Origin: Loktanella sp. Alg231-35
GTDB taxonomy: Bacteria > Pseudomonadota > Alphaproteobacteria > Rhodobacterales > Rhodobacteraceae
Direction of reading: 5' to 3'
Assembly: GCF_900143545.1 (NCBI RefSeq)
Contig: NZ_FREV01000002.1
Coordinates: forward strand, 310,018 to 374,017
DNA: 64,000 nucleotides
Shown here: positions 19,068 through 28,393 of the stretch, piece after piece
How positions within the stretch are numbered: position 1 is the first letter of the stretch
Layout: each line of letters opens with the position of its first letter
Notes under the pieces: generated by a model
The model's database searches: none
Told to the model about the DNA's origin: nothing
What the model saw: only the letters and a program-made list of their open reading frames with translations
Translations under genes and position numbers: made by a program

Positions 19068-19171
19068 GCGCACATGTCGGTTTTCCCCCTGAGGGGCCGC
19101 AAAATCGGCAGGGTTGGGCGGTGGCACATTGTATCACATGCGCAACTGCTACCTCTGACGGGAGAACCGAA

Positions 19172-20722
19172 ATGTCTGATGCACCTGCAAAAACCACACG
19201 TCGTGGTCGTGGCGGAGGTGGCGCCGCGCGCCGGGCAGAGCGGACAGCAGTCAGTGTTGAAACCGCCAAGTATATTCAGCGGAATGTGCCCAACTACGAA
19301 GTGCTGACCGAAGAGGCACTGGACGTGATCGAAGCGAATGCCGAGACCGTTTTGGCCGAGATCGGCGTGAACTTTGTTGATAACCCCAAAGCACTGGCCC
19401 GCTGGAAAGAAGCCGGTGCCGAAATTGACGGCGAGCGCGTGCGGATCCCGCGTGGTCTGGCGCGAAAGCTATGTGCCCTGGCTCCTTCCGAATACACCCA
19501 GCATGCCCGGAACCCTGAACGCAGCGTTGTCGTTGGCGGCAAGAACCTTGTGCTGGCCCCGGTCTATGGCCCGCCATTCGTGCGTGATGCGGAAGGCGGC
19601 CGCCGCTATGCGACCATGGCGGATTTCGAGAAATTCGTGAAGCTGGGCTATATGTCGAAATGGCTGCACCACTCCGGCGGGACAGTTTGCGAACCGACAG
19701 ACGTGCCGGTCAACAAGCGCCACCTTGATATGCTGCTTACGCATATGGTCTATAGCGATAAGCCTTTCATGGGCTCCGTGACCGAACCCAGCCGCGCCCA
19801 AGATAGCCTTGAGATGTGCGAAATCCTGTTTGGCAAGGAATTCGTGCAAGACAACACGGTGATGACCTCGCTCATCAACATCAACTCGCCCCTGACATTC
19901 GACAGCATCATGATGGGCGCGCTAGAGATTTTTGCGAAAAACAATCAGGCCTCGATCATCAGCCCGTTTATTGTGGGTGGGGCAATGGCGCCGGTCTCTG
20001 TCGCTGGCACGCTGACGCAGGTGCTTGCTGAAGTGCTGGCAGGCGTGGCTTACAGCCAGATTATCCGCCCCGGATCGCCTGTGGTGATGGGCACATTTGT
20101 GACCTCAATCGATATGAACTCCGGCGCGCCGACGTTTGGCACGCCTGAGGCATCGCACATCACATATGGGGCAGGGCAGTTGGCCCGCCGTCTGGGTCTG
20201 CCTTATCGTTCTGCTGGGTCTTTCTGCGGGTCGAAATTGCCGGATGCGCAGGCCGCCTATGAGACTGCGAACTCATTGAATATGGGCCTGTTGGCGGGTG
20301 TGAACTTTATGTTGCACAGCTGTGGCTGGCTTGAGGGTGGGCTTGTCGCATCATTTGAAAAATTCGTCATGGACGCCGATATGCTGGGAACGCTGCACCA
20401 CTTTGCCCAAGGTGTAGACATGTCCGAGAACGGACAAGCGATGGGCGCGATTGCAGAGGTTGGCCCCGGCGGCCACTATCTTGGGTGCGAGCACACGCAG
20501 GCGAACTTTAAGACGGCCTTTTGGCGGTCCGATCTGTTCGACTACAAACCCTTTGAGACATGGGACGAAGAAGGCGCGCGCGATACGCAGACCTTGGCAA
20601 CGGCACGCGTTGCCAAGCTGCTGGACACCTATCAGCAGCCCATGCTCGACCCAGCGATCGAATCCCAGCTACGTGCTTATGTGGCCGAAAAGAAGGCCAG
20701 CATGCCGGACGCCTTTACCTAG
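19172..20722 (+). CDS. MttB-family methyltransferase, non-pyrrolysine type
   Basis: 516 aa, resembling the trimethylamine methyltransferase family that passes a methyl group from a quaternary or tertiary amine to a corrinoid protein. It has an Arg/Gly-rich N-terminus (RRGRGGGG) and a TIM-barrel-like body with SAGSFCGSKLPDAQAAYE and NMGLLAGVNFMLHSCGWLEGG. The frame is open throughout, with no internal amber codon, so it is a non-pyrrolysine homologue, like the glycine-betaine methyltransferases. No corrinoid protein, MtbA-like or pyl gene is nearby. The ATG at 19172 with GGGAGAA upstream is chosen over a GTG at 19121. Substrate is inferred only by family. Confidence 0.85.
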   Translation: MSDAPAKTTRRGRGGGGAARRAERTAVSVETAKYIQRNVPNYEVLTEEALDVIEANAETVLAEIGVNFVDNPKALARWKEAGAEIDGERVRIPRGLARKLCALAPSEYTQHARNPERSVVVGGKNLVLAPVYGPPFVRDAEGGRRYATMADFEKFVKLGYMSKWLHHSGGTVCEPTDVPVNKRHLDMLLTHMVYSDKPFMGSVTEPSRAQDSLEMCEILFGKEFVQDNTVMTSLININSPLTFDSIMMGALEIFAKNNQASIISPFIVGGAMAPVSVAGTLTQVLAEVLAGVAYSQIIRPGSPVVMGTFVTSIDMNSGAPTFGTPEASHITYGAGQLARRLGLPYRSAGSFCGSKLPDAQAAYETANSLNMGLLAGVNFMLHSCGWLEGGLVASFEKFVMDADMLGTLHHFAQGVDMSENGQAMGAIAEVGPGGHYLGCEHTQANFKTAFWRSDLFDYKPFETWDEEGARDTQTLATARVAKLLDTYQQPMLDPAIESQLRAYVAEKKASMPDAFT

Positions 20723-20731
20723 TGTCAGAAC

Positions 20732-20751
20732 CCTAGGGTCAGGGCCCTAGG
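20732..20751. terminator. Possible convergent terminator hairpin
   Basis: A 7-bp inverted repeat CCTAGGG / CCCTAGG with a 6-base loop lies at the convergence of the MttB-type gene and the DUF6477 gene and includes the latter's stop codon. No T run follows on either strand, so terminator activity is uncertain. Confidence 0.35.
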
Positions 20752-21043
20752 CAATATAGGGGGTGGTGGCGCGCATCAGTTGCGCCTCACCCAGAATGGC
20801 AATCAATGTGTCGACATGCCGGGCAGGGCTATAGCCGCCGGAATGGGTCACGCGTTGCCCGTCAAGCTCTGCTTCCAGCTCAAGCAACTGCATGATCGCC
20901 TGACCATGCCGGGGCAGTCGTTCGCCCTTTAACAGCCGTGGCAGATGCACATTGCGGCGGTAGTCATCAACACCAAAGCGGGCCGCACGGGCGAGCAGGG
21001 GTGGGCGCTTGAGTGTGGCGATCCGTGTTTGAATATCCAGCAT
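20747..21043 (-). CDS. DUF6477-family small protein
   Basis: 98 aa, starting MLDIQTRIATLKRPPLLARAARFGVDDYRR and ending with a helix containing GYSPARHVDTLIAILGEAQ. From memory this matches a small, basic, helical protein common in Rhodobacterales and of unknown function. The ATG at 21043 has a strong AAGGAG ribosome-binding site. No membrane segment or signal peptide. Function not assigned. Confidence 0.75.
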   Translation of the reverse strand: MLDIQTRIATLKRPPLLARAARFGVDDYRRNVHLPRLLKGERLPRHGQAIMQLLELEAELDGQRVTHSGGYSPARHVDTLIAILGEAQLMRATTPYIA

Positions 21044-21186
21044 CTGTCTATTTCTCCTTACAGCATTTGAAGTCACCTTTAGCTTACACAACTCAAGCGG
21101 GTGTTGCGGATTTCGCGGCACCTCAGAACGCTCCGGTTACAATTGTTTATGTTTTATAAATAATGGTTGATGAGCCGGTACTCACG

Positions 21187-21201
21187 TTAACCAATCAGTA
21201 A
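21187..21201. promoter_or_regulatory. CtrA-like box upstream of the DUF6456 gene
   Basis: TTAA-CCAATCA-GTAA matches the CtrA consensus TTAA-N7-TTAA with one mismatch. It lies about 95 bases upstream of the DUF6456 start at 21295. The call is by motif only; such short motifs also arise by chance. Confidence 0.35.
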
Positions 21202-21294
21202 CCATACACGCTCAGGTAGTATTGGCGCCGTGCGGTTTCTGGGGGTGGGGAAGCCGGGATCGTGTTGATGAAAATGGGCGAAAGGATGCAAAAT

Positions 21295-22416
21295 ATGACA
21301 ATAGCGATTGGGTCCTCTTCACAGCCGCATTTTCCACAGTGGGTGCCGGATGCAGCCCGGAATTATCTTGTTCACACAGAATCTGGCCTGTCGATCCGTG
21401 CGCTGGCGCGCGCCAGCGACTGCCATCCATCAACAGTTCTTCGGCAGGTTCGCCGGTTGGAGGGACGTCGTGATGATCCGCTAATTGACGCGGCATTACG
21501 GGCGCTCTCTGCGCAGCATGTTGCGCATTTTGTAGCCAAAAAAAGGGAAACGAAGACGATGAATTTGGAGTGCTTAAAAAGTGAGCCAGCACGGCCAGCA
21601 GGCCTGACACAGGCCCGTATTGATCGGGAAGCAAAACGTATTTTGCGCCGCCTTTGCGAGCAGGGCGCGGTCTTGGCCGTCGCCCGCGAGATGGAGACAG
21701 CCGTTGTTGTGCGCATGTCGCCCGAAGGCGAGCAGGTTCGCACAGCAGTGGTGGAGCGTGAGATCGCACAGGCCATGGCACTCAAGGACTGGATCACCTG
21801 CCCGGATCCCGACGGGCGCATCGCGCGCTATTTCATCACTAATCCGGGCCGTGCCGCACTGCGCCGCCTGACTGCCGAAGATGATAATCGCGCCAGCGGT
21901 TTTGCCGAAAGGCACACCGATCCCGAAAGTGATGCGGCCTGGGATATTGCCGCCATCGAAGGCACGACACGCCCCCAGCATCGCCATTTTGCCACCGAAA
22001 GCCCCTTGATCGGGCTGGCCCGCCGCAAGGATCGCGACGGCAAACCGTTTCTTGCCCGTGATCTGGTGGCCGTCGGCGAGCGCTTGCGCGAGGACTTTGA
22101 ACTGGTCGAGGTGGGTATCGGTGGTCCGGCCACGTGGGAAAACCTGATGGACGATGACACACCTCTGGCCATCGCCACTGGGCCCAAGGGGGCGCTGGCT
22201 GCTTACAACCGCATTAATGCTGCCTTGGCAGATCTTGGCCCCGGTCTGGGGGATGTGGTGTTGCGATGTTGTTGCTTTCTGGAAGGATTGGAACAAACCG
22301 AAAAGCAGATGGGTTGGTCGGCGCGCTCGGGCAAAATCGTGCTGCGCATCGCGCTGCAACGGCTGCAACGGCACTACGAAGAAACCCACGGGCGTTATGG
22401 TCCGATGATCGGCTAG
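21295..22416 (+). CDS. DUF6456-domain protein with N-terminal helix-turn-helix-like region
   Basis: 373 aa. The N-terminal part (about 30-65) has SGLSIRALARASDCHPSTVLRQVRRLE, which reads as a DNA-binding helix-turn-helix. The C-terminal part (about 220-373) holds SPLIGLARRKDRDGKPFLA and a helical end with RSGKIVLRIALQRLQRHY, as in proteins annotated DUF6456 in Rhodobacterales. Probably a DNA-binding regulatory protein; target unknown. Upstream starts exist at 21268, 21274 and 21286; 21295 is preferred for its GAAAGGA spacing. Confidence 0.7.
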   Translation: MTIAIGSSSQPHFPQWVPDAARNYLVHTESGLSIRALARASDCHPSTVLRQVRRLEGRRDDPLIDAALRALSAQHVAHFVAKKRETKTMNLECLKSEPARPAGLTQARIDREAKRILRRLCEQGAVLAVAREMETAVVVRMSPEGEQVRTAVVEREIAQAMALKDWITCPDPDGRIARYFITNPGRAALRRLTAEDDNRASGFAERHTDPESDAAWDIAAIEGTTRPQHRHFATESPLIGLARRKDRDGKPFLARDLVAVGERLREDFELVEVGIGGPATWENLMDDDTPLAIATGPKGALAAYNRINAALADLGPGLGDVVLRCCCFLEGLEQTEKQMGWSARSGKIVLRIALQRLQRHYEETHGRYGPMIG

Positions 22417-22523
22417 CTAGCTTTGCCATGCATCAAAAGCAGCCCCGCCATGTTGTGTACTCTGTCTCATGGACATCATGAGGGGCCGACGCTAGGTAAG
22501 TGTTAGCAATGACGGAGCCTTGC

Positions 22524-23483
22524 ATGTCCACACGTGACCTGAAAATCCCGGCACAGCGCCATCCGGAAAAGCAACGCCGCCCGGATGCCGCCCAGCCTAA
22601 AAAGCCGAACTGGATCAGGGTCAAAGCCCCAACGTCGGACGGCTATAAGCAAACGCGCGACATCATGCGCGAGCACAAGCTGGTTACGGTGTGTGAAGAG
22701 GCGGGCTGCCCCAACGTGGGGGAATGCTGGTCGCAAGGCCACGCCACGATGATGATCATGGGCGAGGTCTGCACGCGGGCCTGTACGTTCTGTAATATCG
22801 CAACAGGCAAACCGCCCGAGGCTTTGGATGTGTTCGAGCCGGGGCGTGTTGCCGACGCGGTCAAGAAATTGGGACTGAACCACGTTGTTATCACCTCGGT
22901 GGACCGGGATGATGTCGAGGATGGCGGTGCCGAGCATTTTGCGCAGACTATCCGCGCGGTGCGGCGCCAATCGCCCGGCACCACCATTGAAATTCTCACA
23001 CCTGACTTTATTCGATGTGATCCCAGTGTGTTAGAGGTCGTTGTTGAAGCCCGCCCCGATGTCTTCAACCACAACCTCGAAACCGTGCCTGGCCTTTATC
23101 CGCAGGTTCGCCCCGGCGCGCGCTATTTCCATTCCTTGCGCCTGTTGCAGCGCGTTAAAGAGCTTGACCCGACTATGTTCACCAAGTCGGGCATTATGGT
23201 TGGTCTGGGCGAGGACAAACAGGCCGTTACGCAAGTGATGGAAGATATGCGCGCGGCCGACATCGATTTTCTGACGATTGGCCAGTACCTGCAGCCTACA
23301 CCAAAGCACCACAAGGTGGATCGGTTTGTGACGCCAGAGGAATTCGCTGCTTACGAAAAGGCAGCCTTTGGCAAAGGGTTCCTGATGGTGTCGGCGACGC
23401 CGCTGACGCGGTCATCCTATCACGCAGGCGATGATTTCGCGCGATTGCGGGATGCGCGGAACAAAAAGCTGGGGCGGGGCTAG
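22524..23483 (+). CDS. lipA: Lipoyl synthase
   Basis: Radical-SAM enzyme that inserts two sulfurs into octanoyl groups on lipoyl domains. The 319-aa product has the auxiliary-cluster cysteines in [12 protein letters not shown] and the radical-[18 protein letters not shown] (CxxxCxxC), and a C-terminal LTRSSYHA with the conserved RSSY serine. The ATG at 22524 has GGAG about 8 bases upstream; 22500 and 22509 are alternative starts. It is a single gene here, with no lipB adjacent. Confidence 0.96.
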   Translation: MSTRDLKIPAQRHPEKQRRPDAAQPKKPNWIRVKAPTSDGYKQTRDIMREHKLVTVCEEAGCPNVGECWSQGHATMMIMGEVCTRACTFCNIATGKPPEALDVFEPGRVADAVKKLGLNHVVITSVDRDDVEDGGAEHFAQTIRAVRRQSPGTTIEILTPDFIRCDPSVLEVVVEARPDVFNHNLETVPGLYPQVRPGARYFHSLRLLQRVKELDPTMFTKSGIMVGLGEDKQAVTQVMEDMRAADIDFLTIGQYLQPTPKHHKVDRFVTPEEFAAYEKAAFGKGFLMVSATPLTRSSYHAGDDFARLRDARNKKLGRG

Positions 23484-23585
23484 CCCAACAGCACGTGGAG
23501 ATCGGGGACGGGCAGTATTTGTTGCCGTGGCTCAGTCTTGATTTGACGCCGATGCCGGTTGCCACTGCAGTTCGTCAGCCCATTT

Positions 23586-23599
23586 GCTAGGGTCCTAGC
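23586..23599. promoter_or_regulatory. Near-palindrome upstream of the membrane/PPC gene
   Basis: GCTAGG-GT-CCTAGC is a 14-base inverted repeat with a 2-base centre, too tight for a good hairpin and therefore more like a protein-binding site. It is in the 233-base gap between lipA and the gene at 23717, which otherwise holds nothing recognisable. Confidence 0.3.
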
Positions 23600-23716
23600 C
23601 CTACAAAGGCTATCACGTGAAGTGGCCCATTTCACGAACACATGGGTATTCAGACAGGCGCTTTTCTGATTTTCTGTCGAATAGATTTAAAAATAAATAT
23701 TTGATGGAGGTGATTT

Positions 23717-24844
23717 ATGAACTTCATTCTTGAAAAATCCACGGATGTATTCCGGCTTGTTCTGGCAGTGGGGTTACTTTGCTGTGTGATCCTCGTTGTG
23801 ATCGAGGTGGTCTATGCACAGGGCGCCGATGCGTCGGCAATTGCACTAATGAATACCCGATTGACTCCGGTGCTCCTGTTAACGGGGGTGATCATCACCG
23901 CGTTTTTGGTTGTGCGGATTGAAAATGCACTGGCAATCAGCATCTCGGTTCTGATTATCGGGACGGTTGTTGCTGGCGATCGGTTTCTGCTTAGCATTAC
24001 CGCGCTTCTTACGGATAATGGTGGTGAGGCAGGAACTTTTGTGCGTGATATCTATGCGTCGCAGCCAAATGGGCAATTCACGTCACTCAGTGATCCTGGA
24101 AACCTGGAAACCTTTGCCGCTGAAATCGTCCGCGCGATCGAGGAAACGCAAAGCAAGGAACTCGGGGAAGATGCGGCTGTCGGTGTTGTGCAAGAGTATA
24201 TTTCGCGCGCAAGGGTATCGCAGCTTGCGTCGGATGTGACAAGTAACGGAGCGCAGCAACCGATGTTGGTACTGCTGCGGCCAACCGACGATGCGGCGGC
24301 ATTCTTTCAGCTTAACCAGGCAAATGGCGTCTTGCGCGATCAGATGCTTTATCTGCGGCAAAACGGTTTGGTCTCATTTTCACTGTTGGATTACAGCGAT
24401 GCAGCCCTCACGGAAATTGGTCTTGAAGTAGCAACCGCACTCAATCGCCCTTTCGAAGTCATTGAGACGCCAATTGTCGTGGAAGACCCGATGATAGAAG
24501 ATTTTTTTGACACGATTGATCCAGACAACCTGGAAACCATTGCCCTCGGCACACAGGAAGTTGCAGTGCCGTTAGAATGGACCGATCAAGCAGGGTGGTT
24601 CATTGCGCTGGACGTATCCGAGCGAGACATTTTTGTTTTCGAAACAACGGACCCGGGTCCAGCCGATCTCGACACCATTCTTACGTTGTTCACGAACGAG
24701 GGTGAGGTTTTGGACATCAATGACGACGATGGAACAAACGCCTTGTCACGCGTCACTGCCGAGCTTGATGTGGGGCGTTATGTCCTCAATGTGCGCGAAT
24801 TTGGCGGGGGCGGCGGGCGTGTATCTGTACGAATGCGCAACTAG
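23717..24844 (+). CDS. Unrecognised membrane protein with PPC-like C-terminal domain
   Basis: 375 aa, not recognised as a whole. Three hydrophobic helices fill residues 13-95. They are followed by an acidic soluble region (about 100-270) and a C-terminal domain (about 275-375) resembling the pre-peptidase C-terminal (PPC) beta-sandwich: DTILTLFTNEGEVLDINDDD, then LSRVTAELDVGRYVLNVREF. PPC-like domains usually sit on exported hydrolases; here no catalytic domain is visible. The soluble part is likely periplasmic by analogy. GGAGG precedes the ATG with good spacing. Codon use looks more AT-rich than the neighbours, so transfer is possible but unproven. Confidence 0.7.
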   Translation: MNFILEKSTDVFRLVLAVGLLCCVILVVIEVVYAQGADASAIALMNTRLTPVLLLTGVIITAFLVVRIENALAISISVLIIGTVVAGDRFLLSITALLTDNGGEAGTFVRDIYASQPNGQFTSLSDPGNLETFAAEIVRAIEETQSKELGEDAAVGVVQEYISRARVSQLASDVTSNGAQQPMLVLLRPTDDAAAFFQLNQANGVLRDQMLYLRQNGLVSFSLLDYSDAALTEIGLEVATALNRPFEVIETPIVVEDPMIEDFFDTIDPDNLETIALGTQEVAVPLEWTDQAGWFIALDVSERDIFVFETTDPGPADLDTILTLFTNEGEVLDINDDDGTNALSRVTAELDVGRYVLNVREFGGGGGRVSVRMRN

Positions 24845-24871
24845 GGTCAAAGCACCGCGACGCGTTGTCAC

Positions 24872-25423
24872 CTACGATTTGTCCGGTTCCTCAAACCGTA
24901 CCTTGCCGATGAACGGCAGGTTCCGGTTGCGTTGCGCAAAATCGATGCCGTAGCCGACAACAAATTCATCGGGGATTTCAAAGCCGGTCCAGCTGGCCTT
25001 GAGATCCACCTCGCGCCGCGCAGGTTTATCCAGCAATGCGATGGTCTTGAGCCGGGCTGGTTTACGCGACATCAGGTATTTCGTCACATGGGCCAGCGTG
25101 TGCCCAGTATCAACGATATCTTCGACCACCAGCACGTCACGGCCTTCAATCTGGCCACGCAAATCCTTGAGAATGCGTACTTCCCGGCTGCTTTCCATGC
25201 CATCGCCATAGGATGAGGCTTCGAGAAAATCGACCTCGACAGGCAAGTCCAGTTCGCGCACTAGATCGGCGATAAATACAAACGACCCGCGCAACAGCCC
25301 CACAACAACTAGCTTGTCGGTTGTCTTGAACTCTTTGCGGATTTCGCGGGCGAGGTCTTCAATCCTTGCAGCAATCGCTTTGGCACTGATCATTTCGTCA
25401 ATCACGTAATTTTGGTGCGGCAT
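24872..25423 (-). CDS. hpt: Hypoxanthine phosphoribosyltransferase
   Basis: Purine salvage: joins hypoxanthine (and guanine) to PRPP. The 183-aa product has [20 protein letters not shown] and the PRPP-binding [13 protein letters not shown]. Family length is about 180. The ATG at 25423 is chosen because residues upstream of it do not match the family. It is divergent from the COQ10-like gene, 85 bases away. Confidence 0.95.
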   Translation of the reverse strand: MPHQNYVIDEMISAKAIAARIEDLAREIRKEFKTTDKLVVVGLLRGSFVFIADLVRELDLPVEVDFLEASSYGDGMESSREVRILKDLRGQIEGRDVLVVEDIVDTGHTLAHVTKYLMSRKPARLKTIALLDKPARREVDLKASWTGFEIPDEFVVGYGIDFAQRNRNLPFIGKVRFEEPDKS

Positions 25424-25508
25424 AGGGGCCTCAATCTGGGGAAATGGGTTGATTTTCGTGCCCAAGAATACGACATCCAGTGCCGAAGTCACCCGCGAAA
25501 GACCCCGC

Positions 25509-25952
25509 ATGCCAAGTCATTCTGAAACGAAATTCCTGCCCTATACCGCGCGGCAGATGTATGACCTTGTGGCAGATGTGGGCAGCTATCCCAAGTTTCT
25601 GCCCTGGACGGCGGCGGCGCGCGTGCGCAGCGTTACCGAAAAGGACGATCACGATGTGATGTTGGCCGATCTGGTAATATCGTTCAAAGTCTTCCGCGAG
25701 AAGTTTGGCAGTCGGGTCACCCTGTGGCCTGAGGCGTTGAAAATCGACACCGAATACCTGGACGGCCCTGTGCGGCATCTGGAAAGCCAGTGGAGCTTTC
25801 GAGACGTTGAAGGCGGCTGTGAAGTGTCTTTTGCTGTTGATTTTGAATTCAAGAGCCGCCTGCTGCAAGGTGCGGCGGGCATGTTCTTTAACGAAGCGAT
25901 GCAGCGTGTGGTGCGGTCGTTTGAACGGCGCGCAGTAGAGCTTTACGACTGA
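25509..25952 (+). CDS. COQ10/RatA-family START-domain protein
   Basis: 147 aa, a SRPBCC/START fold starting [21 protein letters not shown] with the conserved [17 protein letters not shown]. Relatives bind coenzyme Q (Coq10) or act on ribosomes (RatA). In alphaproteobacteria a ubiquinone-related role is the more likely one. The ATG at 25509 fits the family start. A strong convergent hairpin follows before amtB. Confidence 0.88.
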   Translation: MPSHSETKFLPYTARQMYDLVADVGSYPKFLPWTAAARVRSVTEKDDHDVMLADLVISFKVFREKFGSRVTLWPEALKIDTEYLDGPVRHLESQWSFRDVEGGCEVSFAVDFEFKSRLLQGAAGMFFNEAMQRVVRSFERRAVELYD

Positions 25953-26046
25953 TCTACAAATGCCTGCAATTTTGTCTGGCTGTGTGTGTCGAGGTGGCTT
26001 CCGCGCGACGCATCATCTGAACGGCGGGTACAATCAGCCCTGACAT

Positions 26047-26082
26047 ACAAACGCCCGTGTCGTTTCCGATACGGGCGTTTGT
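26047..26082. terminator. Convergent terminator between the COQ10-like gene and amtB
   Basis: A perfect 12-bp inverted repeat (ACAAACGCCCGT / ACGGGCGTTTGT), which extends to 15 bp with one wobble pair around a 6-base loop. It lies between two convergent genes, so it probably serves both. T runs are weak on either side. Confidence 0.75.
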
Positions 26083-26100
26083 GATCTGCTTAGAAGGGCT

Positions 26101-27282
26101 TTAGCTGTTGAACTCGTAAGCCCGTTCGCCATGCACTGATAGGTCCAGCCCGTTCACTTCGGTCTCATGATCCACACGCAGCGGGGTGATCGCCTTGCAG
26201 ATATAGATCAGCGCGATTGTCACCACAGCTGTGTAGCCGCCCACAATCACAAGGCCGCCCAATTGTGCCGCCCATGCGCCGGCACCAAAGACCGCAATCA
26301 TGATGGTCCCAAAGATCCCGCCAACTCCGTGAACGGCAAAGACGTCCAACGTGTCGTCGATCTTTACCTTGTTGCGGATCATATTCACCGCTTCCTGGCA
26401 CAGGATACCGGCCACGCCGCCAATGATCAGCGCCTCAACCGGCCCGACAAAGCCCGACGCAGGGGTGATAGACGCAAGACCTGCGATTGTGCCTGTCACC
26501 ATGCCAACCAAGGAGGCTTTGCCGAACTTGATCCGTTCCCACAACGCCCATGTGAGGGACGCCGCCGCGGCCGAGATATGTGTCACTGTCAGCGCCATTG
26601 CGGCACCGCCATCAGCGGCCAATTGGGACCCACCGTTGAACCCAAACCAGCCAACCCAAAGCATCGCAGCCCCGATCATGACCATGCCGGGGTTATGTGG
26701 TGGCTTGGACGGGTCCCGCCGTGCGCCCAGAAAGACTGCAAGGATCAGGGCCGCCAGACCTGCGGTTTCATGCACTACGATGCCGCCTGCAAAGTCACGT
26801 ACGCCGACATCACCAAAGATGCCGCCATCCGCCAGCATGCCGCCACCCCAAATCCAATGCACAACAGGCGCGTAGCACAGCAGCATCCACAGAGCGGAGA
26901 ACAGCAGCACAAAGCCAAAGCCGATCCGTTCCACATAGGCGCCGACGATCAGCGCTGGGGTGATGATTGCGAATGTCATCTGAAAGGCAAAGAACAGGAC
27001 CTCGGGCAGGGTGCCCGACAGAGTGTCAGCGGTGATACCGGACAAGAACATCTTGTCCAACCCGCCCCAGTAGCCGCTGGTCCCAGAGCCAAATGCGATG
27101 GAATAGCCGAAGGCGAACCAAAGAATGCTCATCAAACAGGCAATGGCATAGCAGTGCATAAACACGCTTAACACATTGCGCGCCCGCACCAGCCCGCCGT
27201 AAAACAGTGCCAGCCCCGGCAGTGTCATGAATAAAACAAGCGCCGTGGCCACGATGATCCACGCTGTATCCGCTCCGTTCAT
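26101..27282 (-). CDS. amtB: Ammonium transporter
   Basis: Inner-membrane ammonium channel, 393 aa, with eleven predicted helices. The paired pore histidines lie in GIVVHETAG and DVFAVHGVGG. It starts MNGADTAWIIVATALVLFMTLPGLALFYGGL, so the N-terminus enters the first helix early and no cleaved signal peptide is evident. AGAGGA precedes the ATG. No glnK (PII) gene lies directly upstream, unlike the common glnK-amtB pair. Confidence 0.93.
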   Translation of the reverse strand: MNGADTAWIIVATALVLFMTLPGLALFYGGLVRARNVLSVFMHCYAIACLMSILWFAFGYSIAFGSGTSGYWGGLDKMFLSGITADTLSGTLPEVLFFAFQMTFAIITPALIVGAYVERIGFGFVLLFSALWMLLCYAPVVHWIWGGGMLADGGIFGDVGVRDFAGGIVVHETAGLAALILAVFLGARRDPSKPPHNPGMVMIGAAMLWVGWFGFNGGSQLAADGGAAMALTVTHISAAAASLTWALWERIKFGKASLVGMVTGTIAGLASITPASGFVGPVEALIIGGVAGILCQEAVNMIRNKVKIDDTLDVFAVHGVGGIFGTIMIAVFGAGAWAAQLGGLVIVGGYTAVVTIALIYICKAITPLRVDHETEVNGLDLSVHGERAYEFNS

Positions 27283-27425
27283 TGTCCTCTCCTTTAGGTC
27301 TTTTTGTTGGAGGGGGTTAGGGCGGAATTGCGCTGCTTGTTAAATGTGCGACGCGCCGTGACATGGCTTAAAACAGGGGCTATTTGTGAAGTGATGAAGA
27401 ATTAGGCGGAATGGGTGGCGGGCGA

Positions 27426-27908
27426 TTACGTTTTGTGCGCAATTGAATCGACAGCATATCCGAACAGGGCCAGCCCATGAACCCGTGCCGCTGCCCGTAC
27501 TGCATCCCGGCCCAGCGCCCCAAACTCAACCGTTTCGGTGGTTACACCCTTGGGGCTGGCCAGCCCGAAACACACACGCCCTTCGGGTTTGTGTTCTGAT
27601 CCGCCCGGTCCAGCGATACCTGTGATCGCAACGGCGATATCGGCGTCTGAATGCGCGCGCGTGCCGGTTGCCATTTCAGCGGCGACCTCTTCGGACACTG
27701 CGCCATGCGCATCCAACGTTGCTTGTGCGACGCCCAGCATCTGCATCTTGGCAGCATTGGTATAGGTCACAAACCCCCGATCAAAGATCGCTGAACTGCC
27801 GGGGATATCGGTGATTGCCGCACTCAACATCCCGCCCGTGCAGCTTTCGGCGGTGGCCAGTAGTACACCTTTGGCCTTGGCGGCCTGCAGCAGGTCGGCG
27901 GCGGTCAT
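27426..27908 (-). CDS. pncC: CinA-family nicotinamide-nucleotide amidohydrolase
   Basis: 160 aa, the stand-alone C-terminal CinA (PncC) domain, which deamidates nicotinamide mononucleotide to recycle NAD. It has ATAESCTGGMLSAAITDIPGS with the catalytic Ser, FVTYTNAAKMQMLGV, and ITGIAGPGGS. The N-terminal MoCF-like domain of full CinA is absent. Its ATG overlaps the pgpA stop (ATGA), completing the ispDF-pgpA-cinA coupled set. Confidence 0.9.
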   Translation of the reverse strand: MTAADLLQAAKAKGVLLATAESCTGGMLSAAITDIPGSSAIFDRGFVTYTNAAKMQMLGVAQATLDAHGAVSEEVAAEMATGTRAHSDADIAVAITGIAGPGGSEHKPEGRVCFGLASPKGVTTETVEFGALGRDAVRAAARVHGLALFGYAVDSIAHKT

Positions 27909-28393
27909 ATCAAAACGATATGATAAAGTGCTGCCAATGCAATCACGCCAATGGCGGCAAAGATCCCCGCAATCACATCGTCCAGCATCACACCTGTGGG
28001 CCCATGCATTCGGTCCGCCCAACCCACTGGGCCCCATTTGGTGATGTCAAACAGTCGAAACAGCGCAAAGGCCGCGATCCAGCCGGGCCAGAGGGCAAGG
28101 ATATCCGCGTCTTGTCGCGCCGCGCCAAAGGCAAGTGGCAGCAAGGCGATCCATTGGCCACAGACTTCGTCAATCACGATCTCGGATGGGTCGTGGTTGT
28201 CCTTGCCCTTGGTCTCGATCCCTGTGGCCCAGACGCCCAGCGCATAAGACAGCACAACGCCCGCGAGCAGGCCCCAAGGGCCGAACAGCATATAGATCGC
28301 CCATCCAGCGGGCAGGGCGGCCAGCGACCCCCATGTGCCGGGGGCCGGGCGGATGTGGCCGACATAAAAGAAGGTGGCGATCAGATGTGTCAT
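27905..28393 (-). CDS. pgpA: Phosphatidylglycerophosphatase A
   Basis: Inner-membrane phosphatase that removes the terminal phosphate of phosphatidylglycerophosphate to give phosphatidylglycerol. The 162-aa product has [17 protein letters not shown] at the N-terminus, the acidic [17 protein letters not shown], and [14 protein letters not shown], all family hallmarks, plus four membrane segments. It overlaps ispDF and cinA by four bases each. Confidence 0.93.
   Translation of the reverse strand: MTHLIATFFYVGHIRPAPGTWGSLAALPAGWAIYMLFGPWGLLAGVVLSYALGVWATGIETKGKDNHDPSEIVIDEVCGQWIALLPLAFGAARQDADILALWPGWIAAFALFRLFDITKWGPVGWADRMHGPTGVMLDDVIAGIFAAIGVIALAALYHIVLI

Noticed and set aside
19172..20722. 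Possible pyrrolysine-containing trimethylamine methyltransferase
   Set aside because: No in-frame UAG is present and no pyl genes are in the window, so the non-pyrrolysine form is the right call.
20732..20751. Insertion-element end suggested by the CCTAGGG inverted repeat
   Set aside because: No transposase, matching second end or target duplication is nearby; a terminator-like hairpin is simpler.
25509..25952. RatA toxin of a toxin-antitoxin pair
   Set aside because: The family name suggests a toxin, but no antitoxin-like partner gene is adjacent and alphaproteobacterial members are better explained as COQ10-like proteins.
26167..27171. Long plus-strand opening opposite amtB
   Set aside because: Antisense shadow of a confidently identified ammonium transporter.
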